Shown here in pieces: positions 28,886-42,922 of a stretch of 64,000 bases of DNA. The position numbers were made by a program, and so were the translations under genes. The notes under the pieces are model-generated. The model had not been told where the DNA came from. It searched no databases and saw nothing but the letters and a program-made list of their open reading frames with translations. Positions within the stretch are counted from its first letter, which is position 1, and each line of letters begins with the position of its first letter. Source of the DNA: Terebella lapidaria (taxonomy: Eukaryota; Annelida; Polychaeta; Terebellida; Terebellidae); the NCBI GenBank assembly GCA_949152475.1, contig OX424562.1, positions 41,588,157 through 41,652,156 of the forward strand, written 5' to 3'.

Positions 28886-31817
28886 TTTGCTGATTGACTA
28901 GATAACGTTTATCTGCTGTATGTGTTACCTTGCCTGACAACTGCATGTGTATTGATTGATGACAACATGCTGACAACACTCTTCTGATACAATAATTCAA
29001 GTTGTCATACAATCCGGACGGTGTGCGCTCCTGTCTCCCAGACAAGAATTGGTCGGTGTTTAAAAGGGATGACACGATAACGTCCCACTCTGCTAGTTCA
29101 GGAGTTCAGGCTTTGTGCCACAGCTACGATCACTCAATCAAATCAACTTTATCCCATTCTAACAATAGAATCATCCCTTTCAGCCACATTCGCAGGCTAA
29201 CAAACATTAAGCCGTGGATTTAAAGAATCAAATCCACATAACAAAGGGCGGTAGGTTGATTATATATAACAATGGTGTAGTAAGTCTCTCTGCCCTGGGA
29301 GAGCCACAAAGCCATTCTATGTGTATTTAGCCTGGTGTCAGATGATCAGCACACAGGATATTGATAATACATCATTCCATCCTATTAGGGGGTTTAAAAA
29401 TTATATGGTTATGCTCAGGTGATCAGTAGGTGCAATTAATATCGAAATACGTACACCGCTTTGTTCAGTATTTTTTTTAAATTGCCTTCACAAACGCCTA
29501 TGCCCCTACCAGATATTATACATTCAGAGTCAACCCGATTAACTGTAGCACTACATGACTAACGCAGTAAGATTATCAAGAATAGTCTGACCAAAAATAC
29601 TAACCAGGATGATCGTCCAACAATTAACCGACGAGTCCATCCTTGAGTGGTAGAGGGTGTGCTGTGTGAACCCTGGTAAAACACGAGGTAGAGATGTACC
29701 GGTATAATTTGGACACTTCAATCTCTATTACATGCTAAGAGGAAGCGGAGAGGTTCTGTTGTTCACCTTGCAAGTAACATCCGTTGGTCCCACTGAAAAC
29801 ATTGGATAGGATATGTAAACAAGCAAACGAGCCAAACCTATATGAACGGTTCAATATGCGATAAAAATCAGAAACGGAACTGAACTGATCAATGGGGGAA
29901 CAACAAGGGAGGAAAAGAGTATAAGTTGCTCTCAGACAGTAATAAAACCATAAAGTCATTCTTACATGAATTACTGTTTGTTGCTCAAGGTGGATCAATT
30001 TGGATGGTGTAGGTTTTATGAAATATGGCTAAAAAAAGTATATAAATATATATTGTGATCACGCCATCACTCATCATAATTCTAACTGATAACACACGTG
30101 TATGTACAAGTATAGTCCTGCAGCGGAAAATTGGAAATACACAGTTGGTGCAATCTGTAATGGACAGCAATGTTCTATCGCTAAATCTATCAGTAATAGT
30201 CACAGCTTAATTATCCGCACCTGTAGTTGTGTGCCTTATATTGTCGTGGACACGACTTCTCCTTGAGGCATGGCTGATATAAATGAAATGGTTCCTCTCT
30301 TCAATGGCACTTGATTGTATATGATACAAACGGGAGGACATGTAATCAATGGAAGTAATCAACAGATGACTGAATCTTGTCCTTTTTACTACACACAATC
30401 TATCATAATGTACCTGTGCAGAGATTGCTGGGAAGTGATAGAAACTGGATACTACCTATGCTGTATATATATATATCTTCTTCAATGCGTTTCAATGCCT
30501 TTCACACAAATGAACCTAGTACTACTGAGGTCTGGTCTGACAAGCTGTGGCAGACGTTTGTCACAGCGGGCGATATAGCTACACATTGACTTCTTCACGT
30601 CGGAGTGCAGTATAGAGCTCTCTGTAAATGATCATTGTCTGTTTGGTTCACTGTATTCATGCGATGGGTGAAGGAGTCCGATTGTAATACTTACCCAAGA
30701 CTGTCACTAAAATACTTATAAAAGTGTACATGTATACCTAATTTAATTTAATTTGACCTAATATTAATGGTTGTATTAGCAGTATCGCTGAGATACATTT
30801 GGTGGCATCATGGTATGAGTTATATACTCATGTTTAACTTGCGAGTGATAACATAACCATTTTCATGGTATTCTATATGGGGGTCGTATTTACTACAATA
30901 ACCTACACGCTACATGCTCCCAGCCTAATGAGGATTCCAGAACCATATCACATTGTGACAATATTACTAGGGAATGACACGGACATGAGTTGATGATACC
31001 TTGGTAAAGTACAAGACAAAGAGGAATATTAATCAAGCCCTGATATTCACGGCTCATAGGGCGAGTATTTCCTCAACTTCACTGACATTCGCATGTAATT
31101 GATATAAATAAAAATATCTTGAGGGTGAAAATTCTGCGTTATAAGCGTTCCAATGCCATTTACACTAATGGATACTGCTGAATGGAAGAGTGATCTGGAG
31201 CAACTTAGCTGGAAACAATCAGAATATGGTATACTTGTTAGGAATCTGACCTTCCCAGTGTTATTAACATGTACTTCTCATCCAGAGCATGAAACATCGT
31301 GATCAATAACAATTAGACGGATTTGTTTTACCCGGTATGCAAAATTTTCGTTTCTTGTTCATCAGATTTGCCTATAATATTCCACCAGAGTCAATTCTTC
31401 AGATATATCATAAAAAGTTGCTAAAAAAGCCTGACAGAAATAATTCAGTGAAAATAGTCATAAATTAGAGACAAAGGCCGTATCCTCACGAGTTTCCAAG
31501 CATTATACAACGGCGCCACATTATTGGTCGTAATTAATTTTGAATTTTGCAAACAGGGTCTATTAAAGTAGACCCAGGCATAATTTTGATATATAATTTT
31601 CATCTTGCAACACACATTCAATGTAATGCTGCATCGTGCAAAGCGAAACTCAGTGGAACTATTCTGTGTAATCCGAAACGCTAGAAATCACTGAAACATC
31701 AACTAGATGTGTAACACGCCTCATCTCTCGACAGGGCTTGGCTTTCACGACATTTACCTCGACCATGAAGAGTACTGATGCCACAATATCTGGAATAAAG
31801 CTAGTCAATCAATCTCC
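28886..31817 (+). repeat. Mosaic of anonymous repeat Y, copy 1
   Basis: No gene. It holds three blocks that recur elsewhere: 29630-30000 (CCTTGCAAGTAACATCCGTT; again at 34960-35360 and inverted at 38000-38360 and 56100-56330); 30200-30320 (TGTCGTGGACACGACTTCTC; again at 46690-46760 and inverted at 44150-44280); and 30970-31110 (GATATTCACGGCTCA...CTGACATTCGCATGTAATTG; again at 36640-36785, 47470-47615 and 52600-52715). Confidence 0.6.
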
Positions 31818-33290
31818 TGTAGGAGGAAAGTTTGCTATTTTGTTGCCGAAGAATATTTATTACATGACTACATGATATGATTGAAATTCTCGAAGGAATT
31901 ACCGGTAGTGAGAATCGCCATTTGAGAATCTCCGAGCAAAAAACAAAACAAAGACTGGCATTAAAGTCTCACACATTAATTTTGAGGAGAGTTCTGGCGG
32001 AATTTTCAGGGTTCAGATCTCAGGAAGTGAGTAACACAATCTCAATCCACACTCCGGGTAAAAACCCCGGCTTTGTTACATAGAAATGATGAACATTGAT
32101 GTCTGGAATATCGTTGTCATCTAAATGGTAGCGTGTTCATGTTCGTCTGCGAAATTTGACACGCATGAGAAAAAGTCGGCACTAGGTGTCATCAGTAATC
32201 ATTTGCGATATGGTTTTATGTACGTTCGGTTTTCTTCCTCACAGCTAAAAATAATCCAAGTTCGTGGTGTGACTTATAAGTCATCCAGAAGTGTGAACTG
32301 TTCACTGCCGTCGATGAACATAGCTGTCTATGAACATTTTACAACGTAAACCGCTTCACGGTAAAATCCTATTGAGATAGTCCGTTGCTTGTCGGACATC
32401 AAAATGGAATGCTCTTATTCGATGTTGGATATAGTTTGCAAAAGCACGCACGATTACTTGCCTCTGATATTGACAGATTTGTCCTAACGCAAATATGAAC
32501 AATGTATATGCAGCACACATTTTTTTCTGGAGCAAATGGCGGAGACCAGTTCACCATTTCCTGAACCTAATGTACTCGACACTCAAGCATGTCAGGCATT
32601 GATGAAGCACATGTTTATACAACTAAATTTTATAACCCAATATTTTTCACACAAGTGGAACGGTTTGTATTCCCATGTCAGACTTTCCTCCCTGCAATTT
32701 CAGATTTTGTAAGAACAGCAAGGAATCTGTAAATATGTGGTATATGGAACTATAGTCGTAAATCACTTTGATCAATTGCTAACGTTGTGTTGCTGAAGTT
32801 AGTCTTTTAACTTTTGTGAGAAATTCATCTGTCTGATTCTTTATGTGGTCTGGAGTTTTACGAGTATTCATGGAGAAATGTATTTTGGAGAAACGGGAAT
32901 GTTTCTGTAAAATATTTAAAAGAAAAATGAGACACAAAATGAAAAAAACACAACAACAAAAAAATACTTCAAATATCCCACGCCAAAACAAAATGTTAGA
33001 ATGTTCGAAATTCTGGTATTTGAGAAGATTCAACTTGTATTTGTTATCTTGTCTGATATTTTTTTGTCAAACATTCATGTGGTTATACGTGAACACCACG
33101 AATCCATTTACTTCATACATATAATTTGTATCTTTGTTTGCTATTTCGTATCAATGTATATATTCTCCAAAATATATTTTTCTCAAAATTTCGGGTGAAA
33201 CCATTGATTGACAGTGAAATATGTTATCAAAACGAATCCTACAAGGATGTAACTTGTTACAAATTGGAAGTTATATGCATGTTTAAGATT
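31818..33290 (+). repeat. Anonymous repeat X, copy 2 (uninterrupted)
   Basis: About 1.47 kb, aligning end to end with X1 once the gypsy insertion is removed. It serves as the empty-site reference. Short frames in it are not conserved between copies. Confidence 0.7.
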
Positions 33291-34954
33291 GCGTATCGAG
33301 TACGACCCAGGTAATCTCAATGGTTTCATACCATGTGCAATTTGGTTCATATCTCGGCCGTTTCATAACAAACTTACATGAAATTTGGAATATATATTCT
33401 CTATATATCCATAAAGCTGACGCAAATATGAGATTGATTTCATTGATAAATTAGTATATAAATGGAGTTGAATGTCGCTTGAACAAATGTAACTTACGTT
33501 GCGTACACGAAGCATTACGGTGTAGTTGGTGTAGTTTCTTAACTACAACGAGTGCACCTATCCGTGATCAATAACCTACCCTTAAATTTCAAGTATCCCA
33601 TCGATAGTCATGTCAAATTGATGTGCAAATGTGTATATCTATTGCGATCCCCTGAAAATGTCTTGTGCCGCTGGTCAGTGAAGCGCTAAGTACAGATCAG
33701 CGGATTATTCGTATGGCAAATACCGTTAATGCTCAGCTTTCGAGAACGTTGTACTCAGGAGTGAGATGTTGTTGTGATTTTGGTTTTATACTGCACTTAG
33801 AAATATTAGAGTCGCTGAATTCTTGATGTAGTTTGCGGTTGAGTTTACAATGCCAACGGATATAGACGTTATTAATGCGATTGACAATCAATTTCTTTTG
33901 CCCAGTGTATCTTCGATGCGGATGATATAGAACATGCTATTTTGACCATCAAATTCCCATCAAGTGTTGAGGTAAATCCCAAAACGGGCAGTAGGTTACT
34001 AGTATTGTTCTATGATATGTAGTCTAACCATAGTCAAGAAACTGTACCCTAAAACGCTGTCTGTTTTCTATGTAAGTTACATTTGATTGGCGCTGTATAA
34101 CGTTCAGGATCTGTATGTATATCGACTGAGTCTTCAATCTGGCCATTGGACAAGCCTTGTAGTCATGGATAGAACCTACGCAACAATTTTCAGCGCAATC
34201 CATTATCAAACTGCAGAGTTACAGGTCAAACAAAACATACCAAAATTCTGCTGATAAGGCATGGATCCTGACTGATAAGCATCCTTAAGCACACTGTAAG
34301 AACCGCATCTCATGGAAAACTCACTGATTCTTTGCTGCTGAACTAATTTATGGATGTATAATGGGTTATGTCGCTTGATAACTGTTCTCAGAGCAGCTGT
34401 ACAGTGCAAAAGTTCCATAGGCACACGAATTCGTCTAAATTTGATATTGAAAATCGGAATTTAAAAATAGTTTCACACGGAACTGTTCCCATACAATAAT
34501 GCTAAATTAACAAAACTAGCTGATAATATAGAAACATACATCACAGCCCTATCACTTGAAACTCGTATATGAATGGTATGTTATAGTGATGGTGTCCCAA
34601 ATATTCAATTTCATCCTTTTGTTTTGCAAATAACGAGAATATAGGGACATTAATGTGTTTGTTTATGTTGGCGCGGACGTACACAATGCGTTCACATCGT
34701 GCGTTTTACGGTATGTTCAAACTCCACGGCAGGGTCATGCGGACGTATATTGGGGGTTTTTGACGGTGCAATATCACCTAATATATGCTAGCCAATTGAC
34801 TGATAACGAAGTTCAAAAACCGATTATACCACTTTAAATGAACAGGTTTTGCCATGTACATTACAATACAATACAACACAGTACAATACAATTACACCAC
34901 ATGATACCCAAATCTGGTTTTTAGTACAGAATATATCACCGTGTGGGGTGTGAC
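33291..34954. other. No supported feature
   Basis: AT-rich, only short unrelated open frames. A simple AATAC/ACAAT run lies at about 34862-34895. I see no gene or structured repeat. Confidence 0.5.
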
Positions 34955-37785
34955 AAATACGTGAGTACATCCTTGAGCAGTGGAGGGTGTGTCTACAAGG
35001 AATATGCCACGTTCTGGGCTACAGTAGTGGGTGGTGGTAACCATGGTACAACATACGATAGAATACGGCAATTTGGACACTTCAATCTCTGGTATATGCA
35101 AAGAGGTAGCGGAGAGGTCCATTGTTTGCCTTGCAAGTAACATCCGTTGATCCCAGGAAAACATTGGCTTGAATAGGTAAACAGGCGAACGGACTAAACC
35201 TTTACGGTTCAATATGTGATAAAAATCAGATATTGAACTGATCCGATCGACGGTGGAATAACAAGAGGAGAGAAGAGTACAATTTGCTGTTAGACATCAT
35301 AAAACCATTTATAGTTATTGCTACATGAACTACTATGAGTAACTCAAGGTCAATCAATATTGATTGTGCAAATCTTATGAGGGCAAAAACAAAATGAAAA
35401 GACATCTGAGAATATATATGGTAAAGAGGGCACGACTCCCACTCATTCTCTCAGTCATTGCACCAGTTTTCACAAATGTAGGTTTTGGAAATAAACAAAC
35501 AAACAAACAAACAGTGTAAACAACAACATAGTAATCCACCAACAAAAACATAGTAAATTGGAAGTTCACGTAGATCATGTTTGTCTGTAATTTTTAAAAG
35601 AGGCATTCGTTTCAATCTACATTATCAATATATATATACACTAGGCAAAAACAATTCTGTCACCAGCACGAAATTTAGGAAGTTTCTTTGTTAAATATGA
35701 CTTCATATATTGAACTGATATGTAAAATTCTAGCAGAACATATTCCTCAATAGAGTGAAGCTAAAAAATGGTTAATTGTTTTACTCTTGAGAGTCAGGCC
35801 AGTTCAATAGCTATGGTTGGAGCAGGCGGATTTATAAAGTGTAGTGCATTCTTCATCTAGACCCTACACTCTTGTTCCTTATATCATGAGTGAATATGTA
35901 TCAACTCCATATGTCAAATCGCATTGAACATAAAATTCCCCAAAACATTTCTGTTTTGGGCCTAGTGTACTTTGTGTATGTTAGGACCGATTGCGGCAGT
36001 CATACTCTCGTTTAAAGTATCACTTTGGAAATGATAAATATACATAACAGAAGTGACATTTTAGTCCAAAGTATGAGTTCCTAGAAGGCGTTTGAGACAA
36101 TGATACAAATGAGCGAATGCCATATTGGGTATGACGACTGGATGTGATGTTGATTGTACACGTACTTTACCCTCATGTTACATCATGTAATCATGTATCT
36201 GTGTATAGATTATCGGAGATGGATTGGAGGTGGATGTAGGCCACATGTATATCATATGCCATTACTACTAGGACCTGGTCTGGTCCAGATGTGAGGGCAA
36301 TATCGAACTCTGTGTAAATGACTCTTGTCTGCCAGTTCATGTTGCCGTGTTCATCGAAGTGGTGGCAGTGTGCATCACCGGCCGAAGGATGTCACTGTAA
36401 ATTATTACTAATAATAGTGTAAACTCAAACCAGCAAATATCGGAAATCGTTTTATTTGGTGATATGTCATTACTGGTTGTATCACTGCATCAACACTGGT
36501 TTACATCCATGATTAACATATCACTGTGAGTGACAACATACTCAGTGCTTCATCGTATTGTCATATATCCAAAAATAACTTGCAAATTATAGTTTTCCAG
36601 TCTCTCGAGGATTAATTAATTACAACTCTGACAAGGTTACCAGTCAAATGACACATACATGGTGTGAGAGTGCCTTGGTACAGCACAAGACGACTTGGAA
36701 GAGTAATCAAACCATGATATTCACGGCTCACGAAACAATTATTCAATTAACTCCACTGAAATTCGCATGTATTTAGTATGAATTATGAGACTCCGGTGCC
36801 AATAACATTCTCACATACATGTATGCGGTGCAATGATTATTTACATACATGAATACCGCTGAGGTTTTCTGGAGCAACGACAATGACATCTATCGATTAT
36901 TTAGTGTGGACAAATCGTGATAGTCATGGAACTTTCCTATGAAGTTACAAGAGAATCATAGAAGAAATACATCAACATTGTATTGGCATGGACATGAATG
37001 GGACTAGACGTTGTTGGGAGTACATATTCAGGGTTCTCGTATCGAGGGATATGCTGGATGCTGCAAGCTGAGCCATATTAACAGATGGACCATACTATCC
37101 GGATAAAATTCTCCGTTGTTTTACCTTACATGATATTTTTGTACTTGACACTGAGGAGTGTCTTCTTTGACCAACAAGCACTTGACTATGGACGAGAACA
37201 CCCTGAACTAGCTTGTGCTTCAAGGTTAGATGTAACAGTGGCTATTGCAGGAACGGGAGTGTATCTGTGAAAGGCCTCGAAGTAAAAATAAAACAAAAGT
37301 ATCAGTAATTCGAGGTGGCATTTTTGTTTTATCATTGTAGACATCCCTACCACTATGCAAAAATATTATCTATCACATTTGACTATTGCTAACATAATCC
37401 AATATCCAAGCATAAATTAACATGGCTATATATATGGACATCACATCATAATACATCATAGACATATGAAATACATTATACATCAGTTATATTCCGTGCA
37501 TATTCTATTATTTTAATGGTATAAATCTAACCCGAGGCGACGTGGATATCTTGAAGTAGTCCTAAGGCGAGTTGGTAAGAAAGTAATGCGGAAACTGTGT
37601 TGACATATATTGGATGAAGGAATTCCGTGGAGGAAGGCATTATCTCGTTGGTTTTCCCGATAGTTATCGATCACAAACAGACAAAAGTCTCAGATTCTTT
37701 CAAATGCTGTACTGTGTTCCTAAATTTGACGTGAATACCGTATTCATTTTGTGTGTCAGAGATATTTTTTATTAATCTTTATTCT
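34955..37785 (+). repeat. Mosaic of anonymous repeat Y, copy 2
   Basis: Starts with GTACATCCTTGAGCAGTGGA (matching 29635-29655) and carries the CCTTGCAAGTAACATCCGTT block (35132 on) and the GATATTCACGGCTCA block (36717 on) in the same order and orientation as copy 1, then a block (about 37150-37290, TTGACTATGGACGAGAACAC) that resembles 48115-48180 and 53930-54040. A (AAAC)n run is at about 35490-35513. Non-coding. Confidence 0.6.
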
Positions 37786-38365
37786 GATGATTGATTTTTT
37801 TTGGTTGGTTGTGAATAGTTTACATGTGTTTGTTTGTTTGCATTGTGGTGCTTCAAAGGTATAAATAAAAGTGTGTTTCCCGTGATAACGATTAAAGGTT
37901 GCACCAAATATATTGTTTTGTTGAGATATTTGCATTTTCCTTGTTTTACTCTACAAACTTTGCACCATTCAAATTGATCGACCTCGAACGCCACAAACTT
38001 TGCCATGTAACAATCATCATGAATGGTTGTGAGTTATGGCTTGAGTTTTGTCTAACAATAAAGTATGCTCTTATCTATCCCTTGTTATTCCACCGTCTAT
38101 CAAATCGATTCAATGTTTGATTTTCCCCTGGCATTGAACAGTAACGACTTTTGGCACGTTTGCTTGTTTACTTGTTCTACACAAGGCTTTCCATGGATCA
38201 ACGGATGTTACTCTCTAAGGCAAACAACGGACCTCAACAATCCTTCAGACCCATAGTTACCATTTGCTGCATACAGCTAAACAAATATATGTGTGTAGAC
38301 CGATTTGCATTACTAAATGATGATGTGTGTGTTGTAAATGCCAGAATGGATATCTGTTTGCCATA
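37786..38365 (-). repeat. Anonymous repeat Y end, inverted copy
   Basis: Aligns in the same orientation with 55900-56330 (TTTACATGTGTTTGTTTGTT, TTGTTATTCCACCGTCTATC, CATTGAACAGTAACGACTTT) and inverted with 29700-30000 and 35110-35360. Confidence 0.6.
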
Positions 38366-39047
38366 AACCTGGATCACAGATGTCTTTTGTCCAGTAAACT
38401 AACAATAGATGGGCCAATTTCATAAAAACAGTCGCGAAAATAGGTGAATTTACAGGGTGGTAGGTCTGCTTGGTACATGTTTACTCTTTGAATAATGATA
38501 CTAGACTAAAACTTTTTTCACCTATGAGTGCCTAATACATAATTATGTGGAATGCGCATATCAGGAAAGTGTGTTTTTTCCATGTTAATACCGATAGTTC
38601 ACCATATTTGGCAAAACTAATAATTTATTGCCCATTTCTTTGGCTATTTGCTGCGTATACATACGGGTAGTTTATTAGCTTTCAATGTCGTACGCAGCAA
38701 ATAGATTACCTTAGTGCTTGTGGGATCAGGTACCTGAAAATCACCTGAGTTTTTTCCTCTCCCAGTTCACGTCTCAGACTGTAATGTCCGCGTAAATAAC
38801 GTTACACTCACCTTTGGAAAAACGGTCATAAAAGATGACATTTTTGATAACATAACCACATTTGATAGAATTAGGTACGAGTCCGTCACATTCTGGTTGC
38901 GGCTCTGTACTGCCACTGGGATGTTCTACAAGGTGTAGTAACTTTTACAATCTTTTACAATCATTTATAAGAAAATAAATGATGTTATAAATATGTCTGT
39001 TCAAACCTGTCCAAGATTTCTTTGGATAAACGGTCCGCTTTTTATGA
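38366..39047. other. No supported feature
   Basis: Only a short inverted pair, TATTTGCTGCGTATAC (from about 38645) and GTACGCAGCAAATA (to about 38704), stands out. Confidence 0.4.
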
Positions 39048-39055
39048 CGTAAACT

Positions 39056-40159
39056 CAAGGATCCTCTATAATAGGATATCCAACTCTGCCTAAAAATGCG
39101 TGATTACGTAATATTACGTAATTCTGATTTGAGCGTGTTGAAGCGGTGCCGGGCACTAAAAATCAGAATGGGCACATCGATTTGTAATGGACATGAGCAG
39201 AGTTGTGAATCATATATTGAAATAAATGATAGGTGATTGCATTGAGTGGGGGTACGGCCTAAATTTCTTCAACAATATTCAGCATTCGCCTTACCGATGA
39301 TGTGGTATTGGGGTCGGGATTTGTGAGTGTCCGTTTATATGTTTGTGTGTGAATCGAAGGCTGTAACTCGAACGGGTTTGATCCAATCGTCTTTGAATTT
39401 GAGCAATGGGATGAATAACCTCTCGGCTTGAAAATATTCAGTTTCCATGGAAATCGGTTGATTTTTGTTGCCATGGCAACCGTTCAGAGTCCTGAAATGC
39501 CATTTTATTGCCACCGAAAACGCCTGTAGAACCGACCCACCCATGATGACAATAAAATTGGCGCCTCATAAAGAAAAAACCCACATAATAGAGAGCAAGT
39601 TCTGATGTAACTCTGGTGGTATTTTTCAGGTGAAAGATTCATTTCAGAGTTATGAGACAGAACATTTACCTCCAAATTTAGTGAAAGTTGAGTATTGCAA
39701 TGATATTAGAATGGTTCTCATACCGACAGTTTTCATCGGATTTCCTTGGAAACGGGATATTTCGGAGGCAATGGATAATGCTTCTCAATCCTGAATTTTT
39801 GAAAAGATGGAATGGTAACTTTTTTATTTATTGACGTGGATGTGCTCAAAAACACGCATACAGACATGCACGTGTTTGGACCACATCAAAAATATTTTTG
39901 CGAGCGGGAAGAGAGACAAACTGTGGATGACAATGAGGCTCCACCCCACACGCGTGCCCTCCCAGATCACTGAGCTCAATCACAGGGCCCGATTCTATAT
40001 GTTCTCACTATGAGTGAACTGATAAGCAGTATGAAAAACTCAATTTCGGGCACCTGTCAACGTTTTGACACGCTCAAATGAAATTTCGTCATTTTACGTA
40101 ATCACGTTTTTTACGTCCACATTGAGCAGAGTTGGACATCCTATTATAGACGATCCTTG
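39056..40159. mobile_element. hAT-like inverted-repeat element, non-autonomous
   Basis: Termini CAAGGATCCTCTATAATAGG (left) and CAAGGATCGTCTATAATAGG (right, other strand), with similarity continuing for about 90 bp through ATATCCAACTCTG, GTGATTACGTAA and TTTGAGCGTGT. GTAAACT abuts both ends (39049-39055, 40160-40166). A CARRG-type end with a 7-8 bp duplication points to hAT. The ~1.1-kb interior has no transposase. Confidence 0.7.
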
Positions 40160-40167
40160 GTAAACTC

Positions 40168-41089
40168 ACGAGGAGGAACAACGTCTTTTCACGTAAAATG
40201 CACGGGTATATGTTATAGTACGCCATAGGCCATACCATTTTACCATTAGCCATGCCATACATGAATAGTATGATGGGTGTACATGTTCTTCAAGCAAACA
40301 TGTGAGAGTTGCCTTTCATGGGTCGTCAATGTTTCATAATCAATTTGAATGAAATAAAATAAACAGCAAACAAATCTATCTTCTGTCATCACAAGCCGCT
40401 AGTCAGTGCAGAATGTTTATACATGGAAATAAAGTATTACGCTGCATGCGCTATGACGTCATTGATTAGTTAACCAATCACAAAGGAGTATCACATCATG
40501 GTATAGGGATCACGACATCACGAGGCACTATGTCATCAATAGACCTAGCAAAAAAAATATTCGATTTGTTGACTTGGTAGCCAGTAAATCTCTGTGTACT
40601 AGTTAGTATTTGAGAAAAAGAAATGCTGCGCATGAAAATTAAAATTTTGGAGGGGTGATCAAAGGATATCATGGATACAAGGTGAAACCCGATTGGCATT
40701 TGTACCGCATCGCCTTACAATTCTCCCCAATCACCAATAAATATATTTTTTGCCTTGCCATTTTCATGCCACATCCATCACTTTCCACGATAAAATGTCC
40801 TCAGGAATCAATGTAAACAAACCCAATTATCGTTCACGTCATAATGTGAATGCTCGTGACAAAACGTAATTTTTAATACTTTAGGACCATTTATCCAGTT
40901 GGGACCGCTGGAATGTAGATGAGTGTATTTCTGCGTAAAGAACTTTGTTCACACGGAGAAAACGTTACTCATGGGTAAATAACTTTATTTACGTGTAAAT
41001 AACATTATTTATTCGGAAATACATTATTTACAGGTAAATTATGTTGATTATGTATCGGTCATGATTACTTCGAGAAATAAGTATTTTTT
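40168..41089. other. No gene; palindromic TAAATAA array at the end
   Basis: Only unrelated short frames. At about 40965-41045 the motif GTAAATAAC / GTTATTTAC recurs four or so times with alternating orientation (TGGGTAAATAACTTTATTTA, CGTGTAAATAACATTATTTA, ATTATTTACAGGTAAAT), a small locally repetitive, hairpin-prone patch. Confidence 0.45.
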
Positions 41090-41181
41090 TTTTTACAATG
41101 TCACTTATCAGCCACCTTTCCTGGTATACCGTAACTTCAATCATATCGTGTAGTTTTGTAATGAAATATTCATCGTCTATA

Positions 41182-41742
41182 CTCGAGTTCAGCACAAAAC
41201 CTCATATGATTTTTGGCGATAACTTCTTTTAGGATGGTCGGATCAATTTGAAATTTCATAAGCGTCCATTTCGCACAAAACCATATTTTTTAACCAAATT
41301 TCAGACTTATATCTTGAAAACTAAAAAAGTTGGCAATCTACCCCAATGTTAAATGTTGGGCACTAATCGGATCACAGGAATTCAAGCAAATTTGGGGATT
41401 TCATGATCTTTATTCCGCTAAGAAATGTAATATGAGGAAAGTTTTTGAGTTAGAAGAATCATACAGGTGTATTCTAATAGAATATCATTCTTACAAAGTA
41501 CTGTGCAGTGTGAACATCGAACAACATGCCAAATTCTGTTCAAACTTGCAAATTTCAAGTTATATGAAATTTACCATTGGAGTAGATTGCCAACTTTTTG
41601 AATTTTTAAGATAGAAGTCTGAAATTTGGTGAAAAAATATGGTTTTATGCCAAATGGAACCAAATAAAATTTCAAATTGATCCGACCATTCTAAACGAAG
41701 TTATCGCCAAAGATCATACGAGGTTTTGTGTTGAACTTGAGT
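41182..41742. mobile_element. Long hairpin (foldback) element inside a repeat X fragment
   Basis: Arms 41182-41350 and about 41585-41742 are inverted copies (left: CTCGAGTTCAGCACAAAACC, GGCGATAACTTC, ATTTCAGACTT, TTGGCAATCTAC; right: the same on the other strand) around a ~230-bp loop. The flanks 41090-41181 and 41743-41800 together resemble the start of repeat X in minus orientation (ATCATATCGTGTAG, AATATTCATC, then ATAGCAAA), so the hairpin appears inserted into X. No clear duplication was defined. Confidence 0.65.
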
Positions 41743-41799
41743 TTACAACATAGCAAATCTCCCTTCTACAAGTGATAGATCGACTGGCATTACGTCAGG

Positions 41800-42905
41800 T
41801 ATTGCGGCACTACTAGTATATAACCGACTACCAGTAGATTGATGTCGAGGGGACCAATTCCTGTCGGAATCGGGGCGTGTTACAGATTTAGTTGCTGTTT
41901 AAGGGAATGGAAACCCTTCCACAGGGTAGTCTCAAATATTCCAGAAGAGTTACGCTGGGCGGAGCCAATTTTGTTCCGACAAATTTTCATTATATAATGC
42001 GTTATTATTATAGCATAAGGGCACAAATATGTTTGAGCAATACCCATTGTTTAGAAAAGACAGCAACATAGAAATCAATGTTGGAAAAATGATACAACAA
42101 TAGTAGCTACCGTCCAATACGATTGTTGATAAAATGAATAATTTTATTACTCGTTTTAGTGACATCCAATAACATGTTATACAAAATCATACAAACTGCC
42201 TCCTCGACACATTTGCGTTCACTGCCACATTTATCCTTTACAGGCTGCCATGTCCTACACGTCACAACTGAAGTAAACACTACTTCACTGATCAAGTCTA
42301 GACAACAACAGTATCAGGCTCATTATTTCACAGTCAAGATCATTGACGAAGACACCCAACGGTTATATTGCTTACAACTATGAATGACGGTATTCCTATG
42401 GCATAGTTAGTTTCCGGCTTCCATCACTTCCCCCTATTAAATCTCGGTACATGTCGGCATTATGATAGGTTGTGTGTATTACAGGGGACAAGCTACACTC
42501 ATCCGTTGATTACATCCAATGTCTTCCCATTTTTATCACATGCTATGAATTTATCCTGAACTACAAACAGTAGGAACACACAGTGATTTCCGACAGTGGG
42601 ATAACCTTTGCCAGAAACATCATGTTTGAGCTATTTTTCTTCTTCATATTTTTGCTTCACATGTCACATATTCACATGCACTTGTCTTGTCGTGAAATAA
42701 CAATGAAAGCACGAGTGTTTTATGACGTCACAATGAAACATCGCGCGCTTCAGCCCTGGTAACTTGAAACTATGCAAAAAAACATACAACCACTCTGACG
42801 TCATAATACAAAGGACTTGACGACCGGGTGATCTGCATTGTTTAAACTGTTCCCTAGCAACGAATATGTTCACGCGGGTCTTCTACTCAGTAGAAGGGGT
42901 CCTCG
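41800..42905. other. No supported feature
   Basis: Short, unrelated open frames only; no motif or repeat structure recognised. Confidence 0.4.
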
Positions 42906-42922
42906 GGTACAATCAAAGGTTT

